Positions 1 to 8,084 of a stretch of DNA of 64,000 nucleotides are shown piece after piece. The notes below the pieces were generated by a model, which saw only the letters and a program-made list of their open reading frames with translations, was not told where the DNA came from and did no database searches. The number at the start of each line of letters is the position of its first letter. The stretch's first letter is position 1. The translations under genes were made by a program, and so were the position numbers. Origin of the DNA: Deltaproteobacteria bacterium (GTDB lineage Bacteria > UBA10199 > JADGCS01); assembly GCA_024233595.1 (NCBI GenBank), contig JACKPK010000004.1:62001-126000 (forward strand), written 5' to 3'.

Positions 1-1167
1 CAGCTTGTGGCTTTGGAGCCAATCTTAAAAACAGAATCCAGCAAACAAGATTTGCTCATTGCCAAAGAACTCAAAGAGCGTGGCATTGATTGGTCTAAAG
101 GACAAAAAATCAAAAACCCCAATTTTGCGGTTGAGCATCAGTTCTTAGACGAACAAGGCAATGTGCTCACACAAATTCCTGCGGGCAAAACAATCACATT
201 TAAAGTGACCATCACCAACGCCAACGAGCAAGCTGTTTTTCGCACCATCACCGATGTCGAATCGCTCAATCCTTTGCTGAACCACAAAGAGTTCGTGTTT
301 GGCAAACTTGAAGCTGGCGAATCAAAAACAGCTCAGGTGGAAATCAAAGTCCCCAACGAGATCATCAGCTTTACCGAAAGACTCAAGCTCAACACACACA
401 CGGAGCTAACTGAAGAAGCGCCACACGTGGCTTACGTGCAAACTGAGTTTTTGGAAAAAGAACAGCCCAAACTGGCTTACTCGTACAAAGTTAAAGACGG
501 CAATGCCCCTGGCACAACGGGCAACCGCAATGGTTTGCCAGAAAAAGGTGAAACCATTGGTTTGGACATTTCACTTTTTAACTTAAGCGAAGTGAGTTCA
601 AAAAACACAACGATCAACATCAAAAACAACGAAGGTCGTTTTGTGAACCTGACCAAGGCGCGCGAAAACATTGGCGAGTTAAAACCAAATCAATCCATCA
701 CCAAGCAACTGACGTTCAGCATTGCGCAAGATTTTGACAAAGACGAATTCTCGATCGACTTTTTTGCTATCGATGATGAAACAAAAGCGGTGTTGTCCGA
801 CACATTGAAGTTTGCTTTGGGACAAACCAAAAGCTCTGATCCCAAACCAGGTGACAAACAGGTTCCCCCATCAATCATCATTTCGAACCAAACGCAGAAG
901 GTCAAAGACAAGCTGCTTTTAAAGGGCATGGTGTCTGATGAACAAAATCTGAAAGACCTGGCGATTTTTGTGAAAGGCAAAAAACTCGTGTACATCAATT
1001 TAGAAGACCAATCGGATTCTAAATCAAAAATCTTTGAACACGAATTGCCTTTGGAAGACGGTGTGAATTCCGTGGTGATCCAAGCCCGCGGTAAATCAGA
1101 CCTGGTCTCGCAAAAAACAATGTCGGTTGTTTATCACGAAGACGAAAAAATGCTAAGCAAGATGTAA
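1..1167 (+). CDS. C-terminal part of exported protein, possibly S41-family processing protease
   Basis: The frame is open from the first base, so the gene starts upstream and only about 388 C-terminal residues are visible. No catalytic residues lie in this part. It shows three beta-sandwich-like segments: the first with regularly spaced beta strands and a GKLEAGESK turn, the second around NGLPEKGETIGLDISLFNLSE, and a third after a Pro/Lys linker (PKPGDKQVPPS) ending near the stop. The arrangement resembles the long C-terminal tail of the deltaproteobacterial MXAN_5808-type PDZ/S41 proteases, and this is a guess from overall look. It faces a small minus-strand gene, with a palindrome filling the gap between the two stops. 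It could equally be the end of another large periplasmic or surface protein. Confidence 0.55.
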   Translation, partial: QLVALEPILKTESSKQDLLIAKELKERGIDWSKGQKIKNPNFAVEHQFLDEQGNVLTQIPAGKTITFKVTITNANEQAVFRTITDVESLNPLLNHKEFVFGKLEAGESKTAQVEIKVPNEIISFTERLKLNTHTELTEEAPHVAYVQTEFLEKEQPKLAYSYKVKDGNAPGTTGNRNGLPEKGETIGLDISLFNLSEVSSKNTTINIKNNEGRFVNLTKARENIGELKPNQSITKQLTFSIAQDFDKDEFSIDFFAIDDETKAVLSDTLKFALGQTKSSDPKPGDKQVPPSIIISNQTQKVKDKLLLKGMVSDEQNLKDLAIFVKGKKLVYINLEDQSDSKSKIFEHELPLEDGVNSVVIQARGKSDLVSQKTMSVVYHEDEKMLSKM

Positions 1168-1172
1168 TGGAT

Positions 1173-1200
1173 GTGCTTAGGTACTTAGGCACCTAAGCAC
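1173..1200. repeat. Palindrome of the CTTAGG/CCTAAG repeat family between two convergent stops
   Basis: GTGCTTAGGT (1173-1182) and ACCTAAGCAC (1191-1200) are perfect 10-base inverted arms around an 8-base loop. The element starts 6 bases after the stop at 1167 and abuts the stop of the minus-strand gene at 1201. The same words recur at 1739-1960, 17558-17598 and 39124-39207. Its place suggests a bidirectional transcription end point, but there is no T-run. Confidence 0.7.
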
Positions 1201-1503
1201 TTAAACTTCGACGTGCTTATGATAAAGATAGTCCGTCACTGCTTCAATGATCTCATCGTTCTGATAGGCTGAAATCAAATTCTCTTCGACAATCTGACGG
1301 ATTTCTTTACGCGAGTAAACGGCTTCCATGTGATGAGGGGCTTCGGTGAGCTCTTCGGGACCAAGGATTTTTTGAAAGCGCTTGGGGTTGTCTTCAACAA
1401 GAGTGGCCACCAGATCACGCACAGGAAGGTCAGGTGCCTTGGCTTTAAAAGCAACGCGTGATTTTCCTGGAACCAGAGTCCGTTTGGTGACTGTTTTTTT
1501 CAT
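1201..1503 (-). CDS. Small protein of unknown function
   Basis: A 100-residue protein with a basic N-terminus (MKKTVTKRTLVPGKSR) and an acidic helical C-terminus ending in EAVTDYLYHKHVEV. No signal peptide, membrane segment or family motif is recognisable. The start is well supported by a purine-rich GGGAGAG ribosome binding site just upstream on the minus strand. The coding frame is clean over its whole length, so I take it as a real gene. Its 5' region carries the perfect GTACGTAC palindrome at 1593-1621, about 90 bases upstream, which could be an operator. Function unknown. Confidence 0.6.
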   Translation of the reverse strand: MKKTVTKRTLVPGKSRVAFKAKAPDLPVRDLVATLVEDNPKRFQKILGPEELTEAPHHMEAVYSRKEIRQIVEENLISAYQNDEIIEAVTDYLYHKHVEV

Positions 1504-1592
1504 AAAGCTCTCTCCCTATCCTCTCCTAGGTTTAAGGACAGGCGCCCAAAAATCACAAGTTTTTTTTGAAAACCCAAAAATCCTGCGTCAAA

Positions 1593-1621
1593 AAAAAGTA
1601 CGTACTGAGTACGTACTTTTT
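1593..1621. repeat. Perfect 13+13 GTACGTAC palindrome
   Basis: AAAAAGTACGTAC (1593-1605), centre TGA, then GTACGTACTTTTT (1609-1621). It is followed by AAATCTCCTG, the same ten bases that follow the related element at 32651-32662. A third relative lies at 58379-58405. All three are in 5' intergenic regions of minus-strand small genes, which fits an operator. The A-runs and T-runs also fit a bidirectional terminator. Confidence 0.75.
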
Positions 1622-1647
1622 AAATCTCCTGGTGATTATTGAAACTC

Positions 1648-1738
1648 GTAGTGGCCGTTCGCGAACGGCCAAGAAAATTGCATTAGAATTATGGTCGCTC
1701 ACGAGCGACCACTACATTTTAGTTAATAGTGAATAATC
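1648..1738. repeat. Two adjacent palindromic repeat units (GGCCGTTC and GGTCGCTC modules)
   Basis: GGCCGTTCGCGAACGGCC at 1653-1670 is a perfect 18-base palindrome. TGGTCGCTC/GAGCGACCA at 1692-1711 is a second hairpin with a 2-base loop. The pair is itself bracketed by GTAGTGG (1648-1654) and CCACTAC (1709-1715). The AT-rich tail (TTTTAGTTAATAGTGAATAA) matches the tails of copies near 17700-17745 (inverted) and 32793-32825. Confidence 0.75.
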
Positions 1739-1960
1739 CTTAAACCTAGGCTCCTAGGTGCCTAAGCTCTACCTGTCGCGCCGTAGTCCGCCCTTAAGCG
1801 GAGCGGACGAAGGCGGAAACCCTAAGCACAATAAAACAAGCCCCTACCCAAGAACCGAGTCCCCAAAGACTAGATTGCGTCGTCGTTTCACTCCTCGCAA
1901 TGACATTCGAGCAGTAGAACTTTTTCACCTAGGCACCTAGGTGCCTAAGCTCTTAGGTAC
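1739..1960. repeat. Mosaic repeat: CCTAGG/CCTAAG words, CGCCGTAGTCCGCC hairpin, CATTGCGAGG module
   Basis: Three modules lie in order. (a) CTTAGG/CCTAGG/CCTAAG words at 1739-1769 and again at 1926-1960. (b) A hairpin at 1772-1818 starting CCTGTCGCGCCGTAGTCCGCC and ending GCGGACGAAGGCGGAA, which recurs inverted at 39146-39184. (c) At 1872-1906, the minus-strand form of the widespread TGTCATTGCGAGGAGTGAAA repeat, also present near 17405-17436. An open frame over 1758-1940 is an accident of the repeat. The rest of 1504-2148 holds only these repeats and the ino1 promoter region. Confidence 0.75.
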
Positions 1961-2031
1961 AATAATCAAATAATAACGAGCCCCCTAAAAAAGATCTTTT
2001 CACAATTCGGAGCGTAGGATGAGCAAGGGGG

Positions 2032-2060
2032 TTGCATATTTCACTCCGGTTGAGTAAATA
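2032..2060 (+). promoter_or_regulatory. Candidate sigma-70 promoter for ino1
   Basis: TTGCAT (2032-2037), a 17-base spacer and TAAATA (2055-2060) resemble a -35/-10 pair, about 90 bases upstream of the ino1 start. The matches are 4 or 5 of 6 in each box, so this is a plausible but not decisive call. Confidence 0.35.
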
Positions 2061-2148
2061 CCCCCGATCAAATTTAAGAAACGCAGAGCTCTAAATCACT
2101 GTTTTTTAAGAGAGCCCTGCAACATCAACCGATATTGGGAGGCCGTTT

Positions 2149-3465
2149 ATGGCAGCAATAGAAATCAAACCCGCAGAGGGAAAATTAGGTGTTTTAATGG
2201 TTGGCTTGGGCGCAGTGTCCACCACCTTTGTTGCGGGTGTTGAAGCCGCTAAGAAAAACCTAAGAAGCCCCATTGGCTCACTCACTCAAATGGGTCGCAT
2301 TCGTTTGGGCAAGCGTACAGAAAATCGCAACCCCTTCATCAAAGACTTTGTACCACTCACAGACATCAACGACATCGTTTACGGTGCCTGGGATATTTTT
2401 CCAGACAACGGTTACGAAGCGGCTTGCAAAGCTGGCGTGATTCCTCGCGATCTTTTAGATCAAATCAAAGACGACTTGAGCGCACTCACTCCAATGAAAG
2501 CTGTTTACGACAAAAACTACTGCCGTAAATTAGAAGCAACGCATTTCAAAAATGCACCTAGCAAAATGGAATTGGCTGAAGCTGTCATGAAAGACATTGA
2601 AGACTTCCGCAGCAAAAACAACTGCGATCGTCTCACCATGATCTGGTGTGCTTCAACCGAAGCTTTTAACGCTTTGTCTGATGTTCACTCTAATCTTAAA
2701 TCTTTTGAAGAAGGTTTGCGCAATAACGATCCTGCGATTTCACCAAGCATGATTTACGCCTACGCAGCTTTAAAATGCCGCGTTGGTTACGCAAACGGTG
2801 CACCAAACCTCACAACAGATTGCCCTGCTCTTTTAGAGTTGGCTCAAGAAATGGGAACACCTGTTTCTGGTAAAGATTTCAAAACCGGCCAAACTCTAAT
2901 GAAAACCATCATTGCTCCTGGCTTGGCTGCTCGTTACGTGGGCATCAGCGGTTGGTTCTCAACAAATATCTTGGGCAACCGTGATGGCGAAGTTCTAGAC
3001 GCTCCAGAAAACTTCAAAACAAAAGAAGAATCTAAACTTTCTGTTTTGGATGAAATCTTGCAACCAGAACTTAACCCAGAACTTTACAAAGACCTCTACC
3101 ACAAAGTTCGTATCGAGTATTACCCACCACGTCGTGATAACAAAGAAGGTTGGGATAACATCGATTTGGTCGGCTGGTTGGGCATGCCCATGCAGTTAAA
3201 GGTGAACTTCTTGTGCCGTGACTCTATCTTGGCAGCACCATTGGTGTTGGACCTTGTGTTGTTCATGGATTTGGCTCACCGCGCTGGTTTAAAAGGAATC
3301 CAAGAATGGCTTTCTTTTTACTACAAAGCGCCAATGGTCAAAAAAGACCTAAGCCCAATTCACAACCTCTTCCACCAAGAGATCAAATTGCAAAACACAT
3401 TGCGATACCTCATGGGTGAAGAGCAAATCACCTTCTTGGGACTCGATTATTACAAATCTGCCTAA
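2149..3465 (+). CDS. ino1: Inositol-3-phosphate synthase
   Basis: Converts glucose 6-phosphate to 1D-myo-inositol 3-phosphate with bound NAD, the entry step to inositol lipids and inositol-containing osmolytes. At 438 residues it has full family length. The N-terminal dinucleotide-binding turn is GVLMVGLGAVSTTF (residues 13-26). The conserved catalytic stretch with Lys residues is TLMKTIIAPGLAARYVG..GWFSTNILGNRDG in the middle of the protein, and the domain ends with EYYPPRRDNKEGWDNID. The ATG follows GGGAGG with an ideal gap. The DciA-like gene starts 11 bases after its stop, so the two are probably cotranscribed. Myo-inositol synthesis is patchy in Gram-negatives and is known in myxobacteria and some relatives. 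Confidence 0.95.
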   Translation: MAAIEIKPAEGKLGVLMVGLGAVSTTFVAGVEAAKKNLRSPIGSLTQMGRIRLGKRTENRNPFIKDFVPLTDINDIVYGAWDIFPDNGYEAACKAGVIPRDLLDQIKDDLSALTPMKAVYDKNYCRKLEATHFKNAPSKMELAEAVMKDIEDFRSKNNCDRLTMIWCASTEAFNALSDVHSNLKSFEEGLRNNDPAISPSMIYAYAALKCRVGYANGAPNLTTDCPALLELAQEMGTPVSGKDFKTGQTLMKTIIAPGLAARYVGISGWFSTNILGNRDGEVLDAPENFKTKEESKLSVLDEILQPELNPELYKDLYHKVRIEYYPPRRDNKEGWDNIDLVGWLGMPMQLKVNFLCRDSILAAPLVLDLVLFMDLAHRAGLKGIQEWLSFYYKAPMVKKDLSPIHNLFHQEIKLQNTLRYLMGEEQITFLGLDYYKSA

Positions 3466-3476
3466 GAGGAAAAACA

Positions 3477-3797
3477 GTGAGCGAACAGAAAAAAGAACAA
3501 AATTTTGAATCGCTCAAATCTGTTTTAGACAATCATTTAAAAAATATCTGTGGCCCTCGGATCGAAAAATCACTTTTGATCCAGGGCCACTGGAAATCAA
3601 CAGTTGGGCCTCTGATTGCCCAGCACTCCAAAGTTCTCTACCTTCAAAATGGAATCTTACACATTTCGGTGGATCACCCCGCGTGGCATCAAGAACTACG
3701 CATGATGCAGAACAACATCATTGAATCGCTCAATAAGGCTTTAAAAGAAACCGTCATCACAGAGCTCAAGCTCCGTGTGGGACAGCCTTTGTCTTAA
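3477..3797 (+). CDS. DciA-like protein (DUF721)
   Basis: A 106-residue protein starting at GTG, with GAGGA about 8 bases upstream and only 11 bases after ino1. The pattern WKSTVGPLIAQHSKVLYLQNGILHI, then VDHPAWHQELRMMQNNII and a C-terminal LKLRVG strand, is the DUF721 signature. In many bacteria DciA loads or stabilises the replicative helicase DnaB in place of DnaC/DnaI. This copy is short, without the long disordered tail seen in some homologues. The assignment is by motif; its role here is inferred from the family. It meets a minus-strand lipoprotein gene tail to tail with a 15-base gap. Confidence 0.75.
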   Translation: MSEQKKEQNFESLKSVLDNHLKNICGPRIEKSLLIQGHWKSTVGPLIAQHSKVLYLQNGILHISVDHPAWHQELRMMQNNIIESLNKALKETVITELKLRVGQPLS

Positions 3798-3812
3798 TTT
3801 GTCTGAATTAAA

Positions 3813-4544
3813 TTAACGACTACGAATCGAAAAGTCCCCAAAAGACTTTGCCTTGCGCTTGGGTGTTTCGGCTTCAAAAAGATCCAACTCAGGGAACTCA
3901 TCCCACACAGCGGTTTCCCAAACAAACGCATCTGATTCAGGATCGTAAACACACTCTTGCACATCCGCGTCATCCAACTCACGATCACTCATGTGCTCGG
4001 CGGCAAATGCAAAATCATGACGACCACGCGATTCCCAAAACACCATCTTACCTGAACCAGGTCGCTTAATGTCCGCATCGCCAGCGACACGTGAAATCAC
4101 TTGGATCTCGCCTTCCAAATCTTCATCACAGTTTTCTTTAGCAGGTCCCACAGGAATGCTTGTTGGTCCTGTTGCGGTGAGCGTGTCACCAACATCGTAA
4201 TCGGAATCAAGGCTTTCTAAATCTGAACTCGTATCCGAAGACGCCTTGTTGACCGAACCCGTTGCGGATTCATCAGAAAAACTCACATCATCAACCGAGA
4301 CCTCTGCATCAGAAAAACCCTCGCCTTCGGGAATCACACCCGTGTCAGAAAACCCTTCGCTCGCAGAAGCCAAGGCCTCGTCATCTTGCCACTCCGTCTC
4401 ATCCAAGCCCTGGGCCGAATCAGCCGCAAAATCAGCAGCGTTCAGAGCCTCATTCAAAGCCTGGCCGGTCATGCCACTACAGGCCGACAAGGCCAGCAAA
4501 GCCAAAACACTGAGCGAGAGCAAAATGTGGTTTTTCTTTTTCAT
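3813..4544 (-). CDS. Acidic lipoprotein of unknown function
   Basis: The start at 4544 gives MKKKNHILLSLSVLALLALSAC, a textbook lipoprotein signal with lipobox LSAC, and has AGGA five bases upstream. An upstream in-frame ATG at 4601 would add 19 residues and bury the signal, so I reject it. The mature part (about 220 residues) is very acidic and rich in Ser, Asp and Glu, for example around SLDSDYDVGDTLTATG. It ends in a more ordered segment with MVFWESRGRHDFAFAAEHMS and the basic terminus FSIRSR. The acidic linker plus C-terminal domain suggests a surface or periplasmic anchored protein. No family is recognised. Confidence 0.7.
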   Translation of the reverse strand: MKKKNHILLSLSVLALLALSACSGMTGQALNEALNAADFAADSAQGLDETEWQDDEALASASEGFSDTGVIPEGEGFSDAEVSVDDVSFSDESATGSVNKASSDTSSDLESLDSDYDVGDTLTATGPTSIPVGPAKENCDEDLEGEIQVISRVAGDADIKRPGSGKMVFWESRGRHDFAFAAEHMSDRELDDADVQECVYDPESDAFVWETAVWDEFPELDLFEAETPKRKAKSFGDFSIRSR

Positions 4545-4895
4545 ACCCATCCTAAGAGCAATCACCATGCCAGTTATGCCAAGCAAAATCATAGCTAACA
4601 AATTGAAATCATTTGTTAATTTTTTCTCATTTCATTTTGAGAAGAAATTGGGGTGACTTTACCCCCCAAGTTTCCAACACAGTTATCAAAATGATTGAGA
4701 ACTTGTCGCTATTTCAATGATCACAAGGCTTTCCAAGGCAACTTGCTTGGCTCACCCCTCAAAATCAGAGGGGTTTTTACACTCCATATATGGCTATCAA
4801 TTTTTGAGGTGTCAACTCAACAAAATAAGGTTATGATAAACATTCGATCTTCTTGTGCGGAGATGTTCCAAAACTGTTAAGATGATGACAAAACG
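4545..4895. other. Intergenic region with hairpins
   Basis: About 350 bases between divergent genes. It contains GGGGT(4650-4654)/ACCCC(4661-4665), a terminator-like hairpin at 4755-4778, and AT-rich DNA before the kinase gene. TTGAGG at 4804 and TATGAT at 4832 are 22 bases apart, too far for a convincing sigma-70 promoter. No RNA gene recognised. Confidence 0.4.
4755..4778 (+). terminator. Terminator-like hairpin upstream of the kinase gene
   Basis: CCCCTC (4755-4760), a 7-base loop, GAGGGG (4768-4773) and TTTTT (4774-4778) read as a rho-independent terminator on the plus strand. No plus-strand gene ends nearby, so it may stop read-through or act as a leader attenuator for the kinase gene. 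Confidence 0.4.
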
Positions 4896-7800
4896 ATGGA
4901 CATGATTGCCAAAAAATACCGGATTTTAAAAACCCTGGGTCAGGGGGCTATGGGTGACGTGTACCTTGTGCTGCCACCCACGGGCGAGCCCGTGGCCTTG
5001 AAGCTCTTAAAAAGTCTGGATGCCAAGGCCAATTCGGAGGCCATCACTCAATTCGAAAACGAATTCCGCACACTCAAACGGCTCTCGCACCCCAACATTG
5101 GTCGCATTTTCGATTACGGTTACGATGAAGATTTACAAAAAGTCTTTTTCACGCTCCCCTGGTTAAAAGGCTCTGATATTTTCCAAGCCACAAAAGAACT
5201 CGACTTTGCCACTTGTGAAAATCTCTTTGTGCAAACCTTGCGCGCACTCAATTACCTGCACCAAAAAGATTTGATTCATTGCGATTTAAAACCCGGCAAC
5301 ATTTACATCGAAGAAAATCACGCTCTCCTCATTGACTTTGGTCTAACCGGCTACTGGGGAGAAAACATTGTGGGCACACCAACCTATTTGGCTCCAGAAA
5401 TTTTTCGCGGCGGACGCCACACCATTGCCAGCGATCTCTACGCCATGGGTGTGATTTTTTACAACTGCCTCACCCGCTCACAACCTTTTTCTGGAAAAAG
5501 TTTACAAGAGGTTTACGACAGGCACCGCAGCTTCACGCCACCACCCATCTCTGAAATTAACAAAGACGTTCCCAAATACTTTGCCGACATTGTTTCGACC
5601 TTGCTCAACAAACGACCAGAAGAACGTTTCCAAAGCGCTTCATCTGTCATTGAAGAAATCGACGTTTATTCCGAGCAGAGTTACTCTGTTGAAACAGAAG
5701 AAACATTGCTGTCTTACTTACCAAGTGATTCTGATTTAATCGGACGCGAAGAAGCTGTGATGGATTGCAAAACCGCACTCTCTGATTTTCAAGCGGAGCA
5801 TGTCAAAGAAGCCTACCACCTTATTTTTGTAAACGGCACAAAGAACGTTGGCAAATCGCGCTTGGTCAACAAGATCAGAAATGACCTACAGCTTTCAAAA
5901 ATCAGTGTCGAAAACCTCACCCCACCCATGAACGAACAAGATCAAGGCGTTGCTATGAGCGCCAAAGCCCTGATCTTTGAATACATCGACAGTTATTTGG
6001 TGAGTGCCGATGAAGTCCTGAACTTCAATCAAGTCAGCAGTCTCTTGGAACAAAAGATTTTATCACCAACCACGGAACGTTTTTTACTTGTTGTCTCATC
6101 CACCGACAAAAGTAAATTCGCCTCGATTCAAAAACTCTTCCCACAAGAAGAAACACGCATCACACGTGTTGACCTGCGCCCCTTTTCTCTTAAAGAGACC
6201 GAACGTTTTCTAAAAAACATTGTTGGCGAAACAGAAATCCCCGAAAAATTTTTGGAACAGTTTCACCGCAATACCGAAGGACTTCCTGGCATTGGCTTGC
6301 AACTCATTCAGGCCATGATCGAAAACGGCTTGCTCTTTGATAAATCCGGCAGATGGAACGAAGACCTGCTAGCCGATCTGGACAAAGCTTTTGACCGCAT
6401 GGAGATTTCAGAATCGCTCGAACAGGATTTTGAGCGCATATACGATTCACTCACCTGGCACGAAGAAGAGATCATCAAATGGATGAGCCTTTGCCCACAC
6501 CCTCTCTCTCGAAAAATGCTCACGACCCTAACACAGTTCGAAGGTCTAGAACGCATTGTGAATATTTTGATCGAGAAAAAAATCATCCGCGAAGAAGAAA
6601 ACAAAGAACTCAGTTTTTACCGCAATGTGTTTCAAAATTTTATTCAAGCCAACTTACCTGATAAAGAAGTGCAACGCCGCCACACCTCGCTAGCTTCTCC
6701 TAAAGTGGGCTTATCCAAAAAGTGGGCTCTTTATCATTTGAGTTTTGGATCAAGCCCAGAACTCAGAACCAAAGCTTCAGAAAGCCTTGCTAAAATCTAC
6801 GAAAAAGAAGGTCTTCGCGAAGACGCTGTGAACACTTACAAACGCATCCTAAAAGAAAATAAAGAAGCCCCTATTCAAAAACGAGTCGGCTGGAATTTAG
6901 AAATGGCCAACCTACTCATTTGGCTTGATCGCTTCACCGAAACCACGGACATCATCGATAAAATCGAAAAAGAAATCCAAGAAACAAAACCCAGATTGCC
7001 CGCGGGAATGTTTTTAACCCTTTTGGAAAAAAAGGGGCTCGCTTACCTGCACATGCAGAATTTAGATTTGGCAAAACGCTATTTTGACAATGGCCTAAAA
7101 TACGCACTTAAATTTTCTGACTGCCGTTTTCAGCAAGTTCGTTTTGAAAATGATCTGGCAGAAATTGAATTCATGTTAGGGCGCCAAGACAAAGCCATTG
7201 AGATTTTTGAACGCACAAGAAAACAAAGCAAAAAACTAGCGCAAAGCGATCAGCAAAACATCACTAACAATGACCTGGGCCATGTTTTTCACAACATGCA
7301 AAAATACGAAGAGTGTTTGCCCTATTTAAAAGAAGACATCCGTTTGTTTTCCTCTCTTAGAAACCGCGAGCCCTTGGCCAGAGCTTTGTATTCCTACGGG
7401 GAAGCTTTACGTGCCACAAGTCAATTCGATAAAGCCGTGCAAGCCTATGAAGAGTGTGTGAACATTTGCAAAATGGGCAACAACTACCCTTTGCTCTTAA
7501 GAGCGTACAACGGTTTAGGGAACCTTTACCTTGGTCAAGAACAAGACCAACAAGCTCTTAAGAACTACCAAAAGGCCATTGAGATCGCCGTGCGCATTCA
7601 CGACGACACCTCCAAAGCAGCACTTCTTTTTAACCAAGGTTACATTTATCGCAAAAGCGCTAACATCGCCTTGGCGTTTCGTCGTTACCTAATGGCCAAA
7701 CAAGTTTTAGAAAACAAAGAAGGTCACCTTTTGCCTTACGAAGAAAACCTTTTAGCACGCTGCTACAACGAACTTGCTGTTCTCTCCGTACAAGAAAAGC

Positions 7801-8084
7801 ATTCTATGAAAGCGCTCAACTACCAACTCGAACGATTAAAATTAGTCTGCAAATCAGAAACCCTGCAAGAAGGTCAGTTCTGGGTCAAAATCGATTTGGC
7901 AGAATTGTACTTAAAAAATCGTTTGATGGATCAATTCCAAAATGAAATCCAAGAACTTGAAGCTCTTGCCAAAAAAGACAAAGAGAGAGAACGCCTGCAA
8001 ACCCTAAAAGACGACTATGAAAAAATGCAGGATTTTTCTGATCAAGACGCTACCGGTCGCTTAGATATTCAGCCACAACCTTAG
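4896..8084 (+). CDS. Serine/threonine protein kinase with ATPase and TPR domains
   Basis: A 1062-residue cytoplasmic signalling protein of the PknK/MalT-like architecture seen in myxobacteria. Kinase domain, residues about 8-260: Gly loop GQGAMGDVY (15-23), Lys36 in VALKLL, catalytic loop HCDLKPGN (128-135), DFGL (147-150) and GTPTYLAPE (160-168). The residue before the catalytic Asp is Cys rather than Arg, so it is a non-RD kinase and may not need activation-loop phosphorylation. Next comes an ATPase-like region starting with IGRE (282-285) and a P-loop GTKNVGKS (314-321). The second half is a series of helical TPR-type repeats, for example ALRATSQFDKAVQAYEECVNI. There is no membrane segment. 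Its 3' end overlaps the convergent yyaL-like gene by 35 bases. Substrate and signal unknown. Confidence 0.9.
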   Translation: MDMIAKKYRILKTLGQGAMGDVYLVLPPTGEPVALKLLKSLDAKANSEAITQFENEFRTLKRLSHPNIGRIFDYGYDEDLQKVFFTLPWLKGSDIFQATKELDFATCENLFVQTLRALNYLHQKDLIHCDLKPGNIYIEENHALLIDFGLTGYWGENIVGTPTYLAPEIFRGGRHTIASDLYAMGVIFYNCLTRSQPFSGKSLQEVYDRHRSFTPPPISEINKDVPKYFADIVSTLLNKRPEERFQSASSVIEEIDVYSEQSYSVETEETLLSYLPSDSDLIGREEAVMDCKTALSDFQAEHVKEAYHLIFVNGTKNVGKSRLVNKIRNDLQLSKISVENLTPPMNEQDQGVAMSAKALIFEYIDSYLVSADEVLNFNQVSSLLEQKILSPTTERFLLVVSSTDKSKFASIQKLFPQEETRITRVDLRPFSLKETERFLKNIVGETEIPEKFLEQFHRNTEGLPGIGLQLIQAMIENGLLFDKSGRWNEDLLADLDKAFDRMEISESLEQDFERIYDSLTWHEEEIIKWMSLCPHPLSRKMLTTLTQFEGLERIVNILIEKKIIREEENKELSFYRNVFQNFIQANLPDKEVQRRHTSLASPKVGLSKKWALYHLSFGSSPELRTKASESLAKIYEKEGLREDAVNTYKRILKENKEAPIQKRVGWNLEMANLLIWLDRFTETTDIIDKIEKEIQETKPRLPAGMFLTLLEKKGLAYLHMQNLDLAKRYFDNGLKYALKFSDCRFQQVRFENDLAEIEFMLGRQDKAIEIFERTRKQSKKLAQSDQQNITNNDLGHVFHNMQKYEECLPYLKEDIRLFSSLRNREPLARALYSYGEALRATSQFDKAVQAYEECVNICKMGNNYPLLLRAYNGLGNLYLGQEQDQQALKNYQKAIEIAVRIHDDTSKAALLFNQGYIYRKSANIALAFRRYLMAKQVLENKEGHLLPYEENLLARCYNELAVLSVQEKHSMKALNYQLERLKLVCKSETLQEGQFWVKIDLAELYLKNRLMDQFQNEIQELEALAKKDKERERLQTLKDDYEKMQDFSDQDATGRLDIQPQP

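Noticed and set aside
1758..1940. Open frame of 60 codons on the plus strand
   Set aside because: It consists entirely of repeat modules that recur elsewhere in non-coding positions; no ribosome site.
4246..4656. Plus-strand frame of 136 codons over the lipoprotein gene
   Set aside because: It is the shadow of the acidic Ser/Asp-rich minus-strand lipoprotein; low-complexity composition keeps several frames open.
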